Below, piece by piece: positions 1 to 12,187 of a stretch of 64,000 nt of DNA (positions are counted from its first letter, which is position 1; each line of letters opens with the position of its first letter). Made by a program: the position numbers and the translations under genes. The stretch comes from Linnemannia schmuckeri (taxonomy: Eukaryota > Mortierellomycota > Mortierellomycetes > Mortierellales > Mortierellaceae). Under the pieces are notes generated by a model. That model worked only from the letters and a program-made list of their open reading frames with translations. It was not told where the DNA came from and did not search any database. The DNA lies in the NCBI GenBank assembly GCA_029449235.1, contig JANATG010000017.1:698001-762000 (forward strand). Direction: 5' to 3'.

Positions 1-632
1 TTGGGATAGTACACTTTGGGCTGGTATCCAAAGTGTGATAGATGCCGTGCAGCGACGAGACCTGCAGAAATCAAAAGGGCGCCACAATGTAAATGGATAA
101 TTAATTAGAGTTCCCAATTTTTTTTATCGGAGTTGGCGGACGCGGTAATATGTTTGAAGAGCATCCACTACAAGTCTAGCATTTTTAGTCTTACCATCGA
201 GTCCGTTGTTGCCTGGTCCTGAAAAGATGATGACCCGAGGGTGCGATTCCTTGCTGTACTCCTTGGTGATTGCTTGGGCAACGCTTAGTCCAGCTACAAC
301 GTAGCGTATACATTTATTAGCTTTCTGCCTTGAGTGTTACAAAGACTGCGCGTTGAACCATCAAGTATTTTGACAAAGACATGTGTACCTAGCTCAACCA
401 GTTGCTCAAAGGAGAATCCTCCGCCTGTAGGAGACATGAGTTCGACGTCGATTGCCTGTGCGGCGCGTTGCGTCAGATACTACTCGGGTGTTATAGTAGT
501 AGAGGAAGAAGGTGAAGGAGTGTTGGCAAAAATAGCGGGCCATTGTGTTCATTTTATGTAAAGAAGAAACAAGCACCAAGCTCCTTTTTGTCTCTAAAGT
601 TGTAACTGCATTCGCTGTACCTTGATGGCCAT
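1..632 (-). CDS. NNR1: NAD(P)H-hydrate epimerase (YjeF N-terminal family), 3' part outside window
   Basis: Repairs damaged NAD(P)HX by interconverting its R and S epimers so that a dehydratase can restore NAD(P)H. Exons on the minus strand are 621-632, 389-479, 195-293 and 1-61, and all joins keep phase. The first exon is only four codons (MAIK), followed by YLTQRAAQAIDVELMSP, then LVELAGLSVAQAI, then the glycine-rich motif SGPGNNGLDGLVAARHL, which is the nucleotide-handling loop of the family. The usual motif reads GNNGGDG; here the second glycine pair reads GLDG, a mild departure. Unspliced, the region shows stops in every frame and looks like a pseudogene, but splicing restores a normal protein. 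About 87 residues are seen and the C-terminal half lies beyond base 1. It diverges from fibrillarin across 355 bases. Confidence 0.9.
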
Positions 633-987
633 TGCCGGTAGTTTCTTCTTGGTTTATGCTGTGCGGTGTTGTGTCGTATCGTGTGAACGTGAGCGACGTT
701 TTCGTGGATCCTTTTCGTACTTTTTACGTTCGATTCAGTGTAACAGTCACGAGTGACTGTCCTTTGACCAACGTCTCAACAACGTCAATAACAAAAAAAA
801 AAAAAGAAAAAAAAAAAAAAAGGCAAGGCCTCCCCTTGGAGTGCATTCCCTTTTACATCCTTCCTTCCTTCCTTCCTTCTTCACACTCTCCTTCACCTTC
901 TTCATAACAAAGACATCGAGCCTTCGTTTTCGTTTGTCTTTTTCACCCTTTACTTCAACTTCAACACTCTCTCTATCAAACAACAAC
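633..987. promoter_or_regulatory. Shared upstream region of NNR1 and NOP1
   Basis: This 355-base spacer lies between two divergent start codons, so it must hold both promoters. It contains an A-rich run (about 792-820) and CCTTCCTT repeats at about 858-880 followed by a pyrimidine-rich stretch that leads into the fibrillarin start, which is typical of fungal 5' leaders. No clear TATA box was seen. Confidence 0.5.
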
Positions 988-2304
988 ATGGGTTTCGGTA
1001 ATAACAACAACACCACACACACACACAGCCTCGACTTATACTCATCAGCTTGCCTACTGGTTCAAAACGACAAAAGAACACCCTGCAACGAACAGTTTCA
1101 CCAACTGTCTCACCAACAAGAATATGTCAATAATAACACCAACAAACGACAATCGCATACCAGATCTGAGAAAGAAGAATACACAAGTCCAAAGCTACCT
1201 GATTTATCAATACACCTATCTAACCACAATCATATCTGATCCTTTCACAACACTACTAGGTGATCGTGGTGGTCGTGGCGGTCGTGGCGGTGGCCGCGGT
1301 GGATTTGGTGGTGACCGCGGTGGTCGCGGCGGCGGACGTGGCGGCGGACGTGGCGGTTTCGGTGGTGACCGTGGTGGCCGTGGTGGCGGGCGTGGTGGTG
1401 AGTTTTTCTTTTCTTTTGCTCGGATAGTATCTTACATTGTATTCCCCGCCACTAGCCTTGATAGCCTGTTATCTAATAGTGTGTACGTGGTTCTTATCCC
1501 AATGACCATATAGGTGTTGCCAAGCGTGGTGGTCCCGGAGGACGAGGCGGTCGCGGTGGTGCCCGCGGTGGTGCTCGCGGCGGTGCCAAGGGAGGTGCCA
1601 AGGTTACTGTTGAGCCTCATAGACACGAAGGTATCTTTGTCGCCCACGGAAAGGAGGATTACCTTTTGACCAAAAACTTGGTTCCCGGCGAGTCTGTCTA
1701 TGGTGAGAAGCGCATCTCGATCGAGGGTGCTGATGGTGCCAAGGTCGAGTACCGTGTCTGGAACCCTTTCCGCTCAAAGGTCGCTGCCGGTGTTCTCGGA
1801 GGTGTTGACAACATCCACATTGCCCCCGGCAAGAAGGTCCTCTACCTCGGTGCTGCCTCTGGTACCACTGTCTCCCACGTTGCTGATATTGTAGGACCCG
1901 AGGGTCTCGTGTACGCTGTCGAGTTCTCTCACCGCTCTGGACGCGATCTTATCAACATGGCCAAGAAGCGCACCAACGTCATCCCTATCATCGAGGATGC
2001 TCGTCATCCCCACAAGTACCGCATGTTGGTCGGCATGGTCGATGTCATCTTTGCCGATGTTGCCCAGCCTGATCAATCTCGTATCATTGGAATCAACGCC
2101 CACCACTTCTTGAAGAACAACGGACACATTGTCATCTCCATCAAGGCCAACTGTATCGACTCGACCGTCGACGCCGCTACCGTTTTTGCTGGTGAGATCC
2201 CCAAGCTTCAGGAGCAGCGCATCAAGCCCCAGGAACAGTTGACCCTCGAGCCCTTCGAGAGAGACCACGCCTTGGTTGTCGGAAAGTACGTCCGCTCCAA
2301 GTAA
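988..2304 (+). CDS. NOP1: Fibrillarin, box C/D snoRNP 2'-O-methyltransferase
   Basis: Nucleolar enzyme that 2'-O-methylates rRNA (and in other species a histone H2A glutamine) using S-adenosylmethionine within box C/D snoRNPs. Exons are 988-997, 1260-1397 and 1514-2304, giving 312 residues. The start exon encodes MGF plus one base, and joining gives the standard fibrillarin start MGFGDRGGRGG. Residues 1 to about 80 are a glycine-arginine-rich (GAR) region built from RGG and GGRGG units, interrupted by the second intron. The methyltransferase domain follows, with the SAM-binding motif VLYLGAASGTTVSHVAD and the later VDVIFADVAQPDQ. Length agrees with fungal Nop1 (about 320 residues). The two introns are 262 and 116 bases; introns of this gene could hold small RNAs, but none was recognised. 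It runs convergently with the HECT gene, 237 bases between stops. Confidence 0.97.
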
Positions 2305-2541
2305 ATTTGCCTCCTTGCAAGCAGTTGTTTGTTTTTCTTTGACCTTTTCCTTTTCATAGTTTCATTAGTTTTCATTGTACCATATCTCATAAATCCCTAT
2401 TAACCACACATCAGTGGAGACATCATCAATTTTGGTCTGCACACACTATGTCAATGTTGTTCATTCACTTTCACTTGAGTGAACGTGCATATCATGTTTT
2501 ATAATCATTAACTGGCATAAATGACTTCGAGTATGTTGATG

Positions 2542-5500
2542 TTAGACAAGTCCAAAGCCGTTAGAGTTCTCGATGGCGGTGACCAGTCGCTCCTTCATCT
2601 TGTCCTTGTTGGCATATTCTGGCAACAGAAGCCTAGAAAAGCACGTTAACGCAGTCGGCAGCCGGTCAGAGTCAGGCCCGTTTCGCTGGATCACAAACAT
2701 CAGGTCCTTCAATCCACGGATCGGGATTCGGTCGCTGCCCGTGACAAATACCAACAGTTGCTTGTGTTGTTCAGCGCTCAAATCCTCATGCACAATCTCC
2801 CAAAACTCCTTTATCAGCGTGTGATTGGGACTGTAGCCATCGTCGTAAAGACAAGTCGCCTCAAGATCGTGCATGTCCAGATCCGCGTTACCACAGAGCA
2901 GCAACTCCAATTCCTCTGGTCGCAAGAGCTGTAATATTATAAGTAGAAATAGCAGTAGTTAATAACAGACAGTTACTTTCAATGACATAAATGACGCCTG
3001 CACGACTACGGGGATCGCAGATGAATGTTCTGTTTACCTTGAGTGCTTCACCTCCGCAAATCTTCTCAAACCCTCGTTGAAAGGCAGCAAACTCTTGTCG
3101 AATGTGTTCGTGGAGGTAATGATCCATATAGGCTTTGACATAATGCTCACGGTTGTCGTTTGTCACCGGGATATCCTGACCGCCGGGTATCAAAGGTATA
3201 GTTGTGACTTGGTCCAGGTGTTCGTACGATATCTCAAACTCTCTCATAAATACGTCGTACACATCGCCATCGGTCCATGTTAACATTTGTTCCAGTCCAT
3301 TGCCCAGGGTCTACCATTGAAACACGATAAAACGGCGCGCGGGTTAGAATCTTCTATACTAATAATTCCAATGCACGCATGAATGAAAGCATCATATCAA
3401 ATGAACAACTTACAGGAAACGACTCGATGAATGAATCCAGCTCGACCTCCCATCCCAGCAGCTTGCGATAGACAACTGAAGGGAACCTAACTCCCAGTAT
3501 GACACCGTTATACAGCGCCAGCCCGACAAGAATGCCAACAAGTTCGTATTCCACTAAACGGACCCGAGTATCCTTGGGTGACATTTCTACATGACTAGAC
3601 CCATCCATTATCCCTTCAAACCACCAGGAGCGACTTTCCTCCAGCTCCTTAAAAAGCCCAAATTGAGAATCAAAGACCTTTTCCACCATGAGCTGGAAAA
3701 ACTCCTTGGTCACGCCTCCTTGGTCCATGCCCTCCTCTCCGACGTCGACAAAGGCAACCTTGAGTGGTTTCTTCAGATCCGCGTGCTTCTTGGTAATCTG
3801 TTCAAAGGCTTCTTCTACCAAACGAGCACGAGTCAATTCCAAGACAAGATAGGGTGAAGATGCCGCTCGGATACCCTTCTGAAACTCGCGTGCCGAGGCC
3901 GTCATGGAATCGGGAAGAAGGCGCTGCGCGTGGTCCGCCAGGGCATGTCGCACACAAGCATCCTCGTAATGCGCGCTCATCTGTGTCAGCGCATCCAAAT
4001 TCATAATGTGCGATTTGGAGTTTGGTGAGAGCAAGAACGGATAGTCGAAGTACGAGAATTGCTTCTCATGTGGGCTAATTTCCCAGTCGATAAAGACAAA
4101 AAAAAAGAGTATGTTAGTGTTAACAATTATCTCATCTGAAAAACATTATTTTGTAAAGTTGTAGCAGTGGTACCTTTTATCCCATCCGTCGCGCCAGATT
4201 TGGTATTCGTCTTTGAACTTCAAGGCTTCCATCACGCCAGAGTAAAAGTACTTGAATGAAATCGTAGAGTTGGTCTCCATGCTGCCAATTTGCGCTTTCC
4301 CATCTTTGGCATCCTGGATCGCTGAGCGCCTACGCCTCTCCTGCTCCCGTTTGGTTCCAATGTTATTAGCCTCGTAGAGGATGCTCAGGCCCTTGACTGC
4401 ACAGATAGCGGGATGGGAATCACCCAATGGTCGTGGCGTAAAATGGGCCGAGAGATACGTCTTGAACAGCGTCACCATCTGGGCCATTCCTTCGTCGTCC
4501 ATGCATGAAAGCCATTGGGTCAACTTGGCCTTGTCAGGGAAGGCGATGAAAATCAGCAAGATCCGCCGTAAAAGGGTTTCCTGATACGGTTGCTCAAACA
4601 GGAAAGGATTCTACATGGCACAAAATAGAATGAGAAGTATCTCAGTGTTAATCGACAAATTAGAATAAGGCAGTTACATTATTCAGCACATTGGGTCATA
4701 GGGCACTCACCATAAGGAGGATGATAATGGCCCTCATCTCCTCCTCGGACCAGACTTTTCGTCCCATGGTCTGGCCCTGATCTAACTCCATTTCCAGCTC
4801 TATCCTCGCTAGAAGAATCTCGATAGAGTTGGTCACCTGGATCGCAAACATAGTCCGCGGCTTGAGCTCGATCATCATCTCATAGCACTCTCTCAGTGCT
4901 TCAAGATCGATCCCGCCGACATTAACGCCTCCCGAGGGTTCTCTTCCAAGAATCGATCTTTCTTCGCGGTCCCTCATGAGAAAACTTGACCCCAAAGCCG
5001 TCGAGGACGAAAATACCGATCGCAAAGAGCCAAGAAGAAATGTCGAATCACCCTCGGAAGAGCAAAGACTTGAAGAGACACTCGATCGAGCTGGAGAGGC
5101 AATATTGGGCGTCCTGTCTGTTTCCTTGACTCGAATGGCGATATCTTGCGAGGGAGCCACATAGCCGGACAATGTCGGTATCATATTCTCCTTTCTGTCA
5201 TTGTTATGACCTGTGTAAACCTCAAACGTCATTGCTCCATTGTTAGAGAGGTCCGTGTTCTGATCTGCTGAGTCGGCATGCTTAAGGTCGTTATGAGTCG
5301 GTGGACCATGGGTGGTAACATCCTCGGTACGTCCTGCTTCCAGCGTTACTGGCGTATCATACTCCAGAATCTCCCGACGATCCAATGAAAGTTTCCATGT
5401 TGCAGGCTGAATAGGCTTGAAGTCCCTGAGCGTTAGGCTTGATGGTGACCGCGGAGGAGTATCATCAGGCTTGGAAGCATTGTAGGTCTCAATCGCCTGT

Positions 5501-8175
5501 CGGAGTAGCGTCAAGTTGAGATAGGGTAGAGCGACTTCCGTGACTTCTGATTCTCCCATGGATGATCGTCTGCTAGACGCTGTAGATGATAGGGAAGACG
5601 ACGACGACGAACGCCTCATAGAGAGAGTGGAAGAGGAGGGAATTGGTGGCAGAGAAGACCAAGGAAGAGGTGCCACAGGCTCTCCTTCAGAGCTTGCCGA
5701 GCTGGCAGAGTCTCTCCTGAGGCGGGTTCGTGCAAAAGCATAAAGCGTCCTGTTATCCAGTTCTTTCTCCAGGGGCGACTGAGGTGGTGACACTGTGGAC
5801 AATGCCGTCGATCCTGAGCTGGGCGATCGGTGCTGGTGAGAAAAAGAGTGATGATGGTGATGATGATGGTGGCGGTGGTGGTGATGGTGGAACGACGAGC
5901 CTCTCCAAGACGAGTCTCCTGTCTTGCTAGGCTCTTCCTCGGTGGATGAAGATGAGACAGAGCCATCACTGTCCGGATCACGGAATGTCCCAAACATGGG
6001 TCTGGGAGTAAGGCCTACATCTCGATTTTGGTTGGTGTTCCTGTGTCGCCTCCCTGTCTTTCGGATAGAGGTGGAAGTGGCGGATCCTGCTGAAGTAGGC
6101 GATGGCGAAGGGGCATTGTAGTAACGCGAAAGATCCAAAATTCGTTGAGAATTCAGAGGTTTGTTGATATACCCAAGTCCGACCGATTCGTCACCATGAT
6201 GCGCCACCGATCCCGTTGATCCTGTTTGATGATGTACATGACTGCCAAAGGACGAGTCCTCAGTTCGAAAAGTTGGGTGGGTGCATGTTGTATCAGGCAG
6301 GGAAGCAGGTGGTGAAATGGGCGATTCTGAGGGGCTGGCGGAACGCGTTGGACTGAATGACCGGGCATGGATGACCGAATGAAATCCACCCAGACCTCTT
6401 GGAGGCCCTGTGGCTGTCGAGGCAGCTAGCAAGTGGTTCCTGGACGGTCGACCACTGTCAGATATCTCGCCAGTCGAAAATGACTTTTTGTATTGATAGA
6501 TCGGAATAGATCGTCGCTTGTTGAATTCTTGGCTTTTGCTTAGTATGTTGGAGGATCCCGAGGAGAACATGCGCGAGAATGGCGAAAGAGATAGAAGTGA
6601 TTTGAACAAGGGCGTCCCGGTATGCTCCTCCAACGACGGCGGTGAAGCGGTATAGGGGTGCTCTTCCGTGGCCACTGCTACTGGTATTTCCTGGTTAGGT
6701 TTTGCCGCAAGCGATTCTTGATTGTATTTTGCCATTAATGGATCTTGGTTGTGTTTGGCTGCGACAGGTGTATCCTGGTTTTGTTGTGCCGCCCGTCGAC
6801 GAGCGCCTCTTGCAGGAGCGAAAAGGCGAACTGTAGTAAAGGATGGAACAGACTTTGAGTACTCGTTAGGGTCGTACAGGAGCCGGCTTTTGGTGTGCCC
6901 TAAGTCCTCCACTGAAGCCGCTGGTCCTGGCAATGATTTTGACGAATGTGTTGAGTTTGCGATTCGAGTTGTAGCACTATTCGAGGAGAGGCCTTGAGTA
7001 GCTTGTAGTGACGGTGGCCGTCCATTGGCGAGTGGAGTGGCGGGTATTGGCGAGTCTGGCACTTGGATGGTGGGGTCCTGCGGGCAATTTGAACAAAAAA
7101 ACAGGCGAGGTCGGGCGGCGAGTTGGATAGAGAGAATCGCCGCGGCATCCTTAGTCATTTTGGGTGCCAGTTTACAGGATCGACACAACTTATTGGTGCA
7201 CGTAGGAAGTTGACAGCCGACGGTAAGTTGGTAATAGTACCGCCGCACATTGCGCTCAAAGGAGCGTTTCGCCTGCACCTGCTGATCCTGCTCGCTCCCG
7301 TTTCGACTTGGTGCTGGTGAACTCGATAGACTTTTAGAGAGCGTTGGGTCAGCTAGGGCCAATTGTACCGAAGGAGTGTGCAGTTTTGACCGGCTCTGTG
7401 AGGAATGTGTCCTTTGCCGGTAACGAGGTTCCGGGCTCTCCAGAGGAGGACTTTTGATCGCTGAACTGCAACGAGGGGTGGATGTGTGGGTGTGGGTGTG
7501 CTGCTGAAAGCCATGATAATGTTGTAGGTGTTGGTATTGTTGGTGCGAAGGAGTATATGGTTGCGTGTGCGGCTGTGTTTGTTGGTGGTAAAGATGCGAT
7601 GTGCCATTGCTTCCAGCAGGTCTGTCGGTTGTTGCTGCGAGTCGGTCTGAAGGCCAGCTGTCTAAGTGCATGGTCAAGGTGGCATGTCGTCGCTCGGTCG
7701 ATTCTAGTGACCTAGAGGTGGACGCCCGTGAGACCGGTGATGGTCTGAGGCTGCGGGAGGAAGAAGGGTCGCATCCTCCTGCTGATGTTTCGGCGTCTTG
7801 CAACGAAGCACTGCCGTAGGAGGACGAGAGGGTGACGAGGGCTGGAGAAGGTGGTCCAAGAGATGCAGGAGATGCCACCATGCTTGTTGACGATGCTCTG
7901 CGCTGCGTCCTCGGTGATGAAGAGGCATTCATAGCTATTGCCGAAGTTGCTGTTGTCGTCGTCGTTGTTGGTGAAGAAATGGCAATAGCGTTAGGTGAAG
8001 TAGATATGGTCGAGACTGGTCCAGTGGTTGTAGTTGTCGGTGATGGGGTCCAGTCGTGTGGTGCCGAGGGTCCGATGGAGTCGAGGTCTCTGTCGCGGTC
8101 GATACCCATTTTGGGGGTTGTGGAGAGGATATGAGGCTGGGGTGGCTGCTGAGATGGCATGCTCTGTGTACCCAT
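2542..8175 (-). CDS. HECT E3 ubiquitin ligase with AZUL zinc finger (UBE3A/E6AP type)
   Basis: Transfers ubiquitin from an E2 through a catalytic cysteine to substrates. Exons are 4711-8175, 4174-4610, 3414-4074, 3038-3310 and 2542-2928, giving 1740 residues. Residues about 305-370 form a cysteine-rich AZUL-type finger (YYYQLTVGCQLPTCTNKLC, then CRSC), which in UBE3A binds the proteasome. The C-terminal third is a full HECT domain: PLKVAFVDVGEEGMDQGGVTK region, GGYTP-like YDDGYSPNHTLI, and catalytic LPTALTCFSRLLLPEY with Cys about 1708; the end NGFGLV matches the family's aromatic-hydrophobic tail. Between lies about 800 residues of Ser/Thr/Pro-rich low complexity with a poly-histidine stretch (encoded near 5830-5900). 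Human UBE3A is about 875 residues, so this protein is twice as long. Yeast Hul4 is the other possible name; the AZUL finger favours UBE3A. Confidence 0.9.
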
Positions 8176-8229
8176 GAGAGAGAGATGGAGAGAAGGAATT
8201 GTTTTGGGTCAGTCGATTCGATACGATCT

Positions 8230-8263
<34 letters not shown>

Positions 8264-9101
8264 TTGTTGCTGTTCTTTGTTGGTTTGTGTCCATGGTAGT
8301 ATGCGCTTCGTGTACCTTTTCTATGGTGTTGTTGATGGTATGGAGCAAGGTTGTGTCGTGTGGTGTGTGTTTGGCAAAGAGAGGAGTATGTGTGATGTTG
8401 CAATGTGTGGTATTTGTGATCAGGTGAGAAGTTGTATAATTGTTATTATTATGTACGGTGGAAATATTGTAGTGTGGTGTGTTGTGTTCGAGAGGAAGAG
8501 AAGTGAAGAAGGATAAGATAATGACTAAAGAAAGGAGCAGCAGCAGCAGCAGCAGCAACAAAGAAGGAAAAAAAGAATTCTATTCTACAAAATAATTATT
8601 TGGCAATACGGTCTCGCTGGCATCCGGAGCCTTGTACCTGTATGAGCGCTGCACTGCCAGGTCACGCAGACCAGCCAATCTATCCTTCATTATTCATCCA
8701 GAATACATTCATAATACATCTTACTCTTCCCTCTCAAAAAATAGCCGTACGGGCAGAGCAGTATATAAGACAATGTAGCAGCAAGGGTGACACAGACAAC
8801 TTTGACAAAGACATTCACATTGACGCGCACAAGCCGGATTCATAGGAGACGAGCGTGGATTAGTAATTAGTATTGCTCATGCTAGAAACGACGCGACATG
8901 TCACATATCACATAGATTGACAACATTCTCGACTGACTTCACACGCGTTGGCTGGATCGCGGTAGGGCTGTGCCAAGACCTTGATCACGGCGATTATGCC
9001 TGTTGCATCTACAGTATTGCATGCCAAGACTCCTTACAGACAACAAACCAATGCTGCCCAACAAATCACTGTTTTATCATTGCTATTCTCAAAAAGCAAA
9101 T
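8176..9101. other. Spacer between HECT gene and EFM4-like gene
   Basis: Contains the upstream region of the HECT gene (minus strand), with a T30 run at 8233-8262 just 5' of its start codon and a short AGC repeat near 8538-8555. The 8600-9100 part has short frames only and resembles no protein. A TATATAAG word lies near 8763 on the plus strand, with no plus-strand gene behind it. Confidence 0.4.
8233..8262 (+). repeat. T30 tract 5' of the HECT gene
   Basis: Thirty T on the plus strand, about 58 bases upstream of the HECT start codon (poly-A on its coding strand), within the likely leader. Confidence 0.85.
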
Positions 9102-10282
9102 TTATTTCTTCCTGAAAACTACACTCGATATGGTCTGTCCTTTCACTCCGCCAAAGGTAAACGTCGGGTACTTGAGATGCGAATCATATTCAAAGTCTAG
9201 ATATGAAAGAGACGATAAATAGCAATGAGCAAAAAGAGGATCAATGCTCTCTTTCACATATAGAAAACAAGATGTAACAACAATAAGCAATGTCACAGGC
9301 ACTTACATTGGGAGAAGCGCTGGATCAACTCAGGCTGAGTCCAGTTGCAGGAGGTGATCAGCAGTCGCCCATCGTCGCGCATCATCGATGCAACCCGCTT
9401 AGGATACCGGTCAGCCAACTCCTCCATATCGTCATCATTCTCGGCAAGCACAATGTTGTCCTTGGCAACAGCTTCTTTGTCCTCCTTCTCCTCAGTGTCT
9501 GCATCGGCATTAGCAGCAGCAACAGCAGCATCGGCTTTGTTCTTTTGGTGCAGACTGATGGCATCATAGGTGCCCTTGTCCAACATCACCTTGAACTTCT
9601 TGGGCTTACCATGACCGTCAGAACCAGGGGCTACTTGTTGTGCGCACCATTCCAGGGTCTCTTTTTCCGCCAGAAAGTCAACGGCTTCGTACTTGATGAT
9701 ATGGTCGACCTCCTTGTCCTCGGCGACGGCTTTGGCGAGCTCGATGGCTGCAGGCGAGTAGTCGATTCCGGTCAAGTCCTCGAATCCAAGCTCAGCTAGG
9801 TCGAGGAGCAAATGTCCGTTCCCGCAGCCCAAGTCCAGAATGGCGCAGGTCTCTTTCTCGTCCTCGTAATGCTCCTCGACCCAGTCGACCATTTTCACCG
9901 CACTGTCCTCGCCAAACCTATAATCAATTGATAAAGGAAGACGTATTTTTTATAGTTGAGTAATTGATGGTGGTTCGGATAGAATCAAGTGGTGCTTCAA
10001 AGTAAGGTTGAGAATGAAGAGTTTTTGTTGTTGTACCAGATCTCTCCAATGTCTCCATGGTCCTTGAAGTTGATCACTTCGCGATTATAGACTTTGTCCC
10101 AGCTATTATTATTTTTTTTTAGGAATGAGACGACTGTTAGTTTCTGTGCTCTCTTTCTCTCTTTGTGCTCATTGTTAGTTACTATTAAGAAGTGCAAAAA
10201 TAATAGTGCGCCCATACTAGTCCTTTGTGCCGAGTTTTGAGGGCTTGAAGTCTGGCTGAGGAATGGCAGCCTCGTCTGACAT
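9102..10282 (-). CDS. EFM4: eEF1A lysine methyltransferase, EFM4/METTL10 family
   Basis: SAM-dependent seven-beta-strand methyltransferase that modifies a lysine of translation elongation factor 1A in the cytosol. Exons are 10218-10282, 10037-10102, 9307-9917 and 9102-9196, giving 278 residues. The start MSDEAAIPQPDFKPSKLG leads into LGTKDYWDKVYNREVINF and GDIGEIWFGEDSAVKM, diagnostic of the METTL10 branch. Motif I is AILDLGCGNGHLLLDLAE and the later DKGTYDAISL and LLITSCNWTQPEL are family motifs; the C terminus reads YPTFTFGGVKGQTISSVVF. An acidic, alanine-rich insert (about residues 165-200, EKEDKEAVAKDNIVLAENDDD) separates the last strands, as in fungal homologues. Exon 2 is only 66 bases. 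All joins keep phase. Confidence 0.93.
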
Positions 10283-11728
10283 TGATTTGATTTGTTTGTG
10301 TTTATAGGTGAGTAGGTGGAGAATGGATGACTGAAATCCTTTCTTCCTTTGTCGACAAAGGAGTGGAGGAGCGGAGCTGACTTTTTTCGATGAAAGTCAG
10401 GTGACGATGGCCTGCATTTTTGAGCAAGAGGCGCAAGCAAGCAAAGGCAGACAACACAGCCTGGTCTGTTGTTGTTGTTTGGTCTGATGTCCAATTCTTG
10501 GATGTATGTGGGTGGTTGTTTACTTTTTTTTGCTTCAGCCCGTTTCAGGAGTGGGAGTTGAAGGCGTGCATGGGTGTATGGGCTGAAAGCACATTAAAAA
10601 CAGCGGCTACACAAGACCACAGCCGCGCGCTCTATAGGCGTAGGCCACTAACCACTTTGAACGCGATATGGACAAGGATCTAATCATATTGTCGTTGGAG
10701 CAATTGACCAAGAGACCACAGATCCTTTATTTTCTCTTTTCTTTTTTCTTTTTTCACCCATTGAGGCTCATTTACCGAGAGGCTGTTTATTCGACTTGGA
10801 TCGAGTCATAGATATAGTCAAATATGGCTGCCCATACAAGGCTTATAATAATTCTTGTTCGAAAGAAATGGTATCTATGTCGCGGGCTTTTTTTTATTTT
10901 TGTATTGTTTTTAGTGAGTCTGCCTGTTGATAGATAGATATTCTTGAATAGATGTGGCTCTACTTACAGTGCGGGCTACTTGATAGCCGCACGCGCTATA
11001 TTTTCCTGTGCCAACGAGACAACAAGGGAGACGAAAGAAGAGGAGAAGGAGGAGGAGAGCAGAGATCGGCCACCGGAACAAAGAAGGGAATCCACAATTG
11101 CTGGCTGTTAAACGATTTAAGAAAAAAAAGTTCATTATGAGAGAAAAGTGAGCACGGTGCTTCCATTGAATAATTACTGTACGTCTTTAAGAAATACATG
11201 CAAAACACGCTAAGACACAAAAAAAGCGCGTGCCATTCAAATGTAATTTGACGTGAGAAAGAGGGAGGAAGAGGGAGGAAGAGAGAGAGATGTGCAAGCC
11301 ACTCACTCCCACTCACACCCGCGCTCGCTCACCCAATCACTCATTCACTCGTGGAAAAAAAAAACATAAATTCGTCCTCTTTTCCACTTTTTTTTTGTTT
11401 CTCCATCTTTTATCTCCACACCTCTCTCACTTTCTTGCTTTCTGACTTTCTTCCTTGTCTCCATCTCCTCCTTCGTCTTCTTCCTCTCTCTCTTCTCTCT
11501 CTTTTGTACTCTTGACCATTACTCACTCACTCACTTACTCACTCGTTCACTCTCTGTCGCATATACCGATATCAACAAATCAATTCATCCTCTCACACTG
11601 ATACACTCATCCCTTCTTGAATTTGTACAACTTTGTCCTACAGCCAACAAATCCTCCACCTTCGCAACCAACAACCAACACCAATCCAACAATCTAACAA
11701 TCCAGCAATCCAACGATAGCCTTACAAA
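10283..11728. other. 1.4-kb spacer between two divergent genes
   Basis: Upstream DNA for EFM4 (minus) and the unknown gene at 11729 (plus). The last 350 bases are strongly pyrimidine-rich on the plus strand with CACTCACT-like repeats (about 11300-11560), a common leader pattern in this window. Nothing protein-like was recognised. Confidence 0.45.
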
Positions 11729-12140
11729 ATGGAAAGATCCTACTTTGAGGATGCGCTCGGCATCGTCCGTACCGTCCTGCACAAACGGATAAACCACGCT
11801 GCCCAAATCTCCCTTGCCAACGGTAAATATAATAACAATAATCACTCACTTCTTTTTTTTATTTTCCCACCAGCCTTAATTTTTCTTTCATTCTCAATTC
11901 ATCCTCTGTGTGTCAGGACAAGACAAACGTAAATCATAACCCCTCTCTTTAAACACCAATACCGACAGAGAGAGAAAGAAAAAAAAAAGAACAGAACAAA
12001 AAAGTATGTTTGATCCTTGGCCCTCCTCATGAGCAAGCGTATCGTTGCTTGTGTTTCGTTCCTTACCGTGTTCCGTTATATTCTCGCTGTATTCTTCTAT
12101 GTACCCCCTGTGCTCCCCTGTGGTGTTACTTATCCCCCCC

Positions 12141-12187
<47 letters not shown>

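Noticed and set aside
1..560. Pseudogene of the YjeF epimerase
   Set aside because: Stops fall inside sequences with GT...AG ends, and splicing them yields an unbroken protein with all family motifs.
841..1513. Open frames over the start of the fibrillarin gene
   Set aside because: They are shadows of the leader, intron 1 and the GAR exon; only the spliced frame gives MGFGDRGG and continues into the methyltransferase.
4976..8134. Several plus-strand frames inside the HECT gene
   Set aside because: Antisense shadows of a single long exon with no homology or introns of their own.
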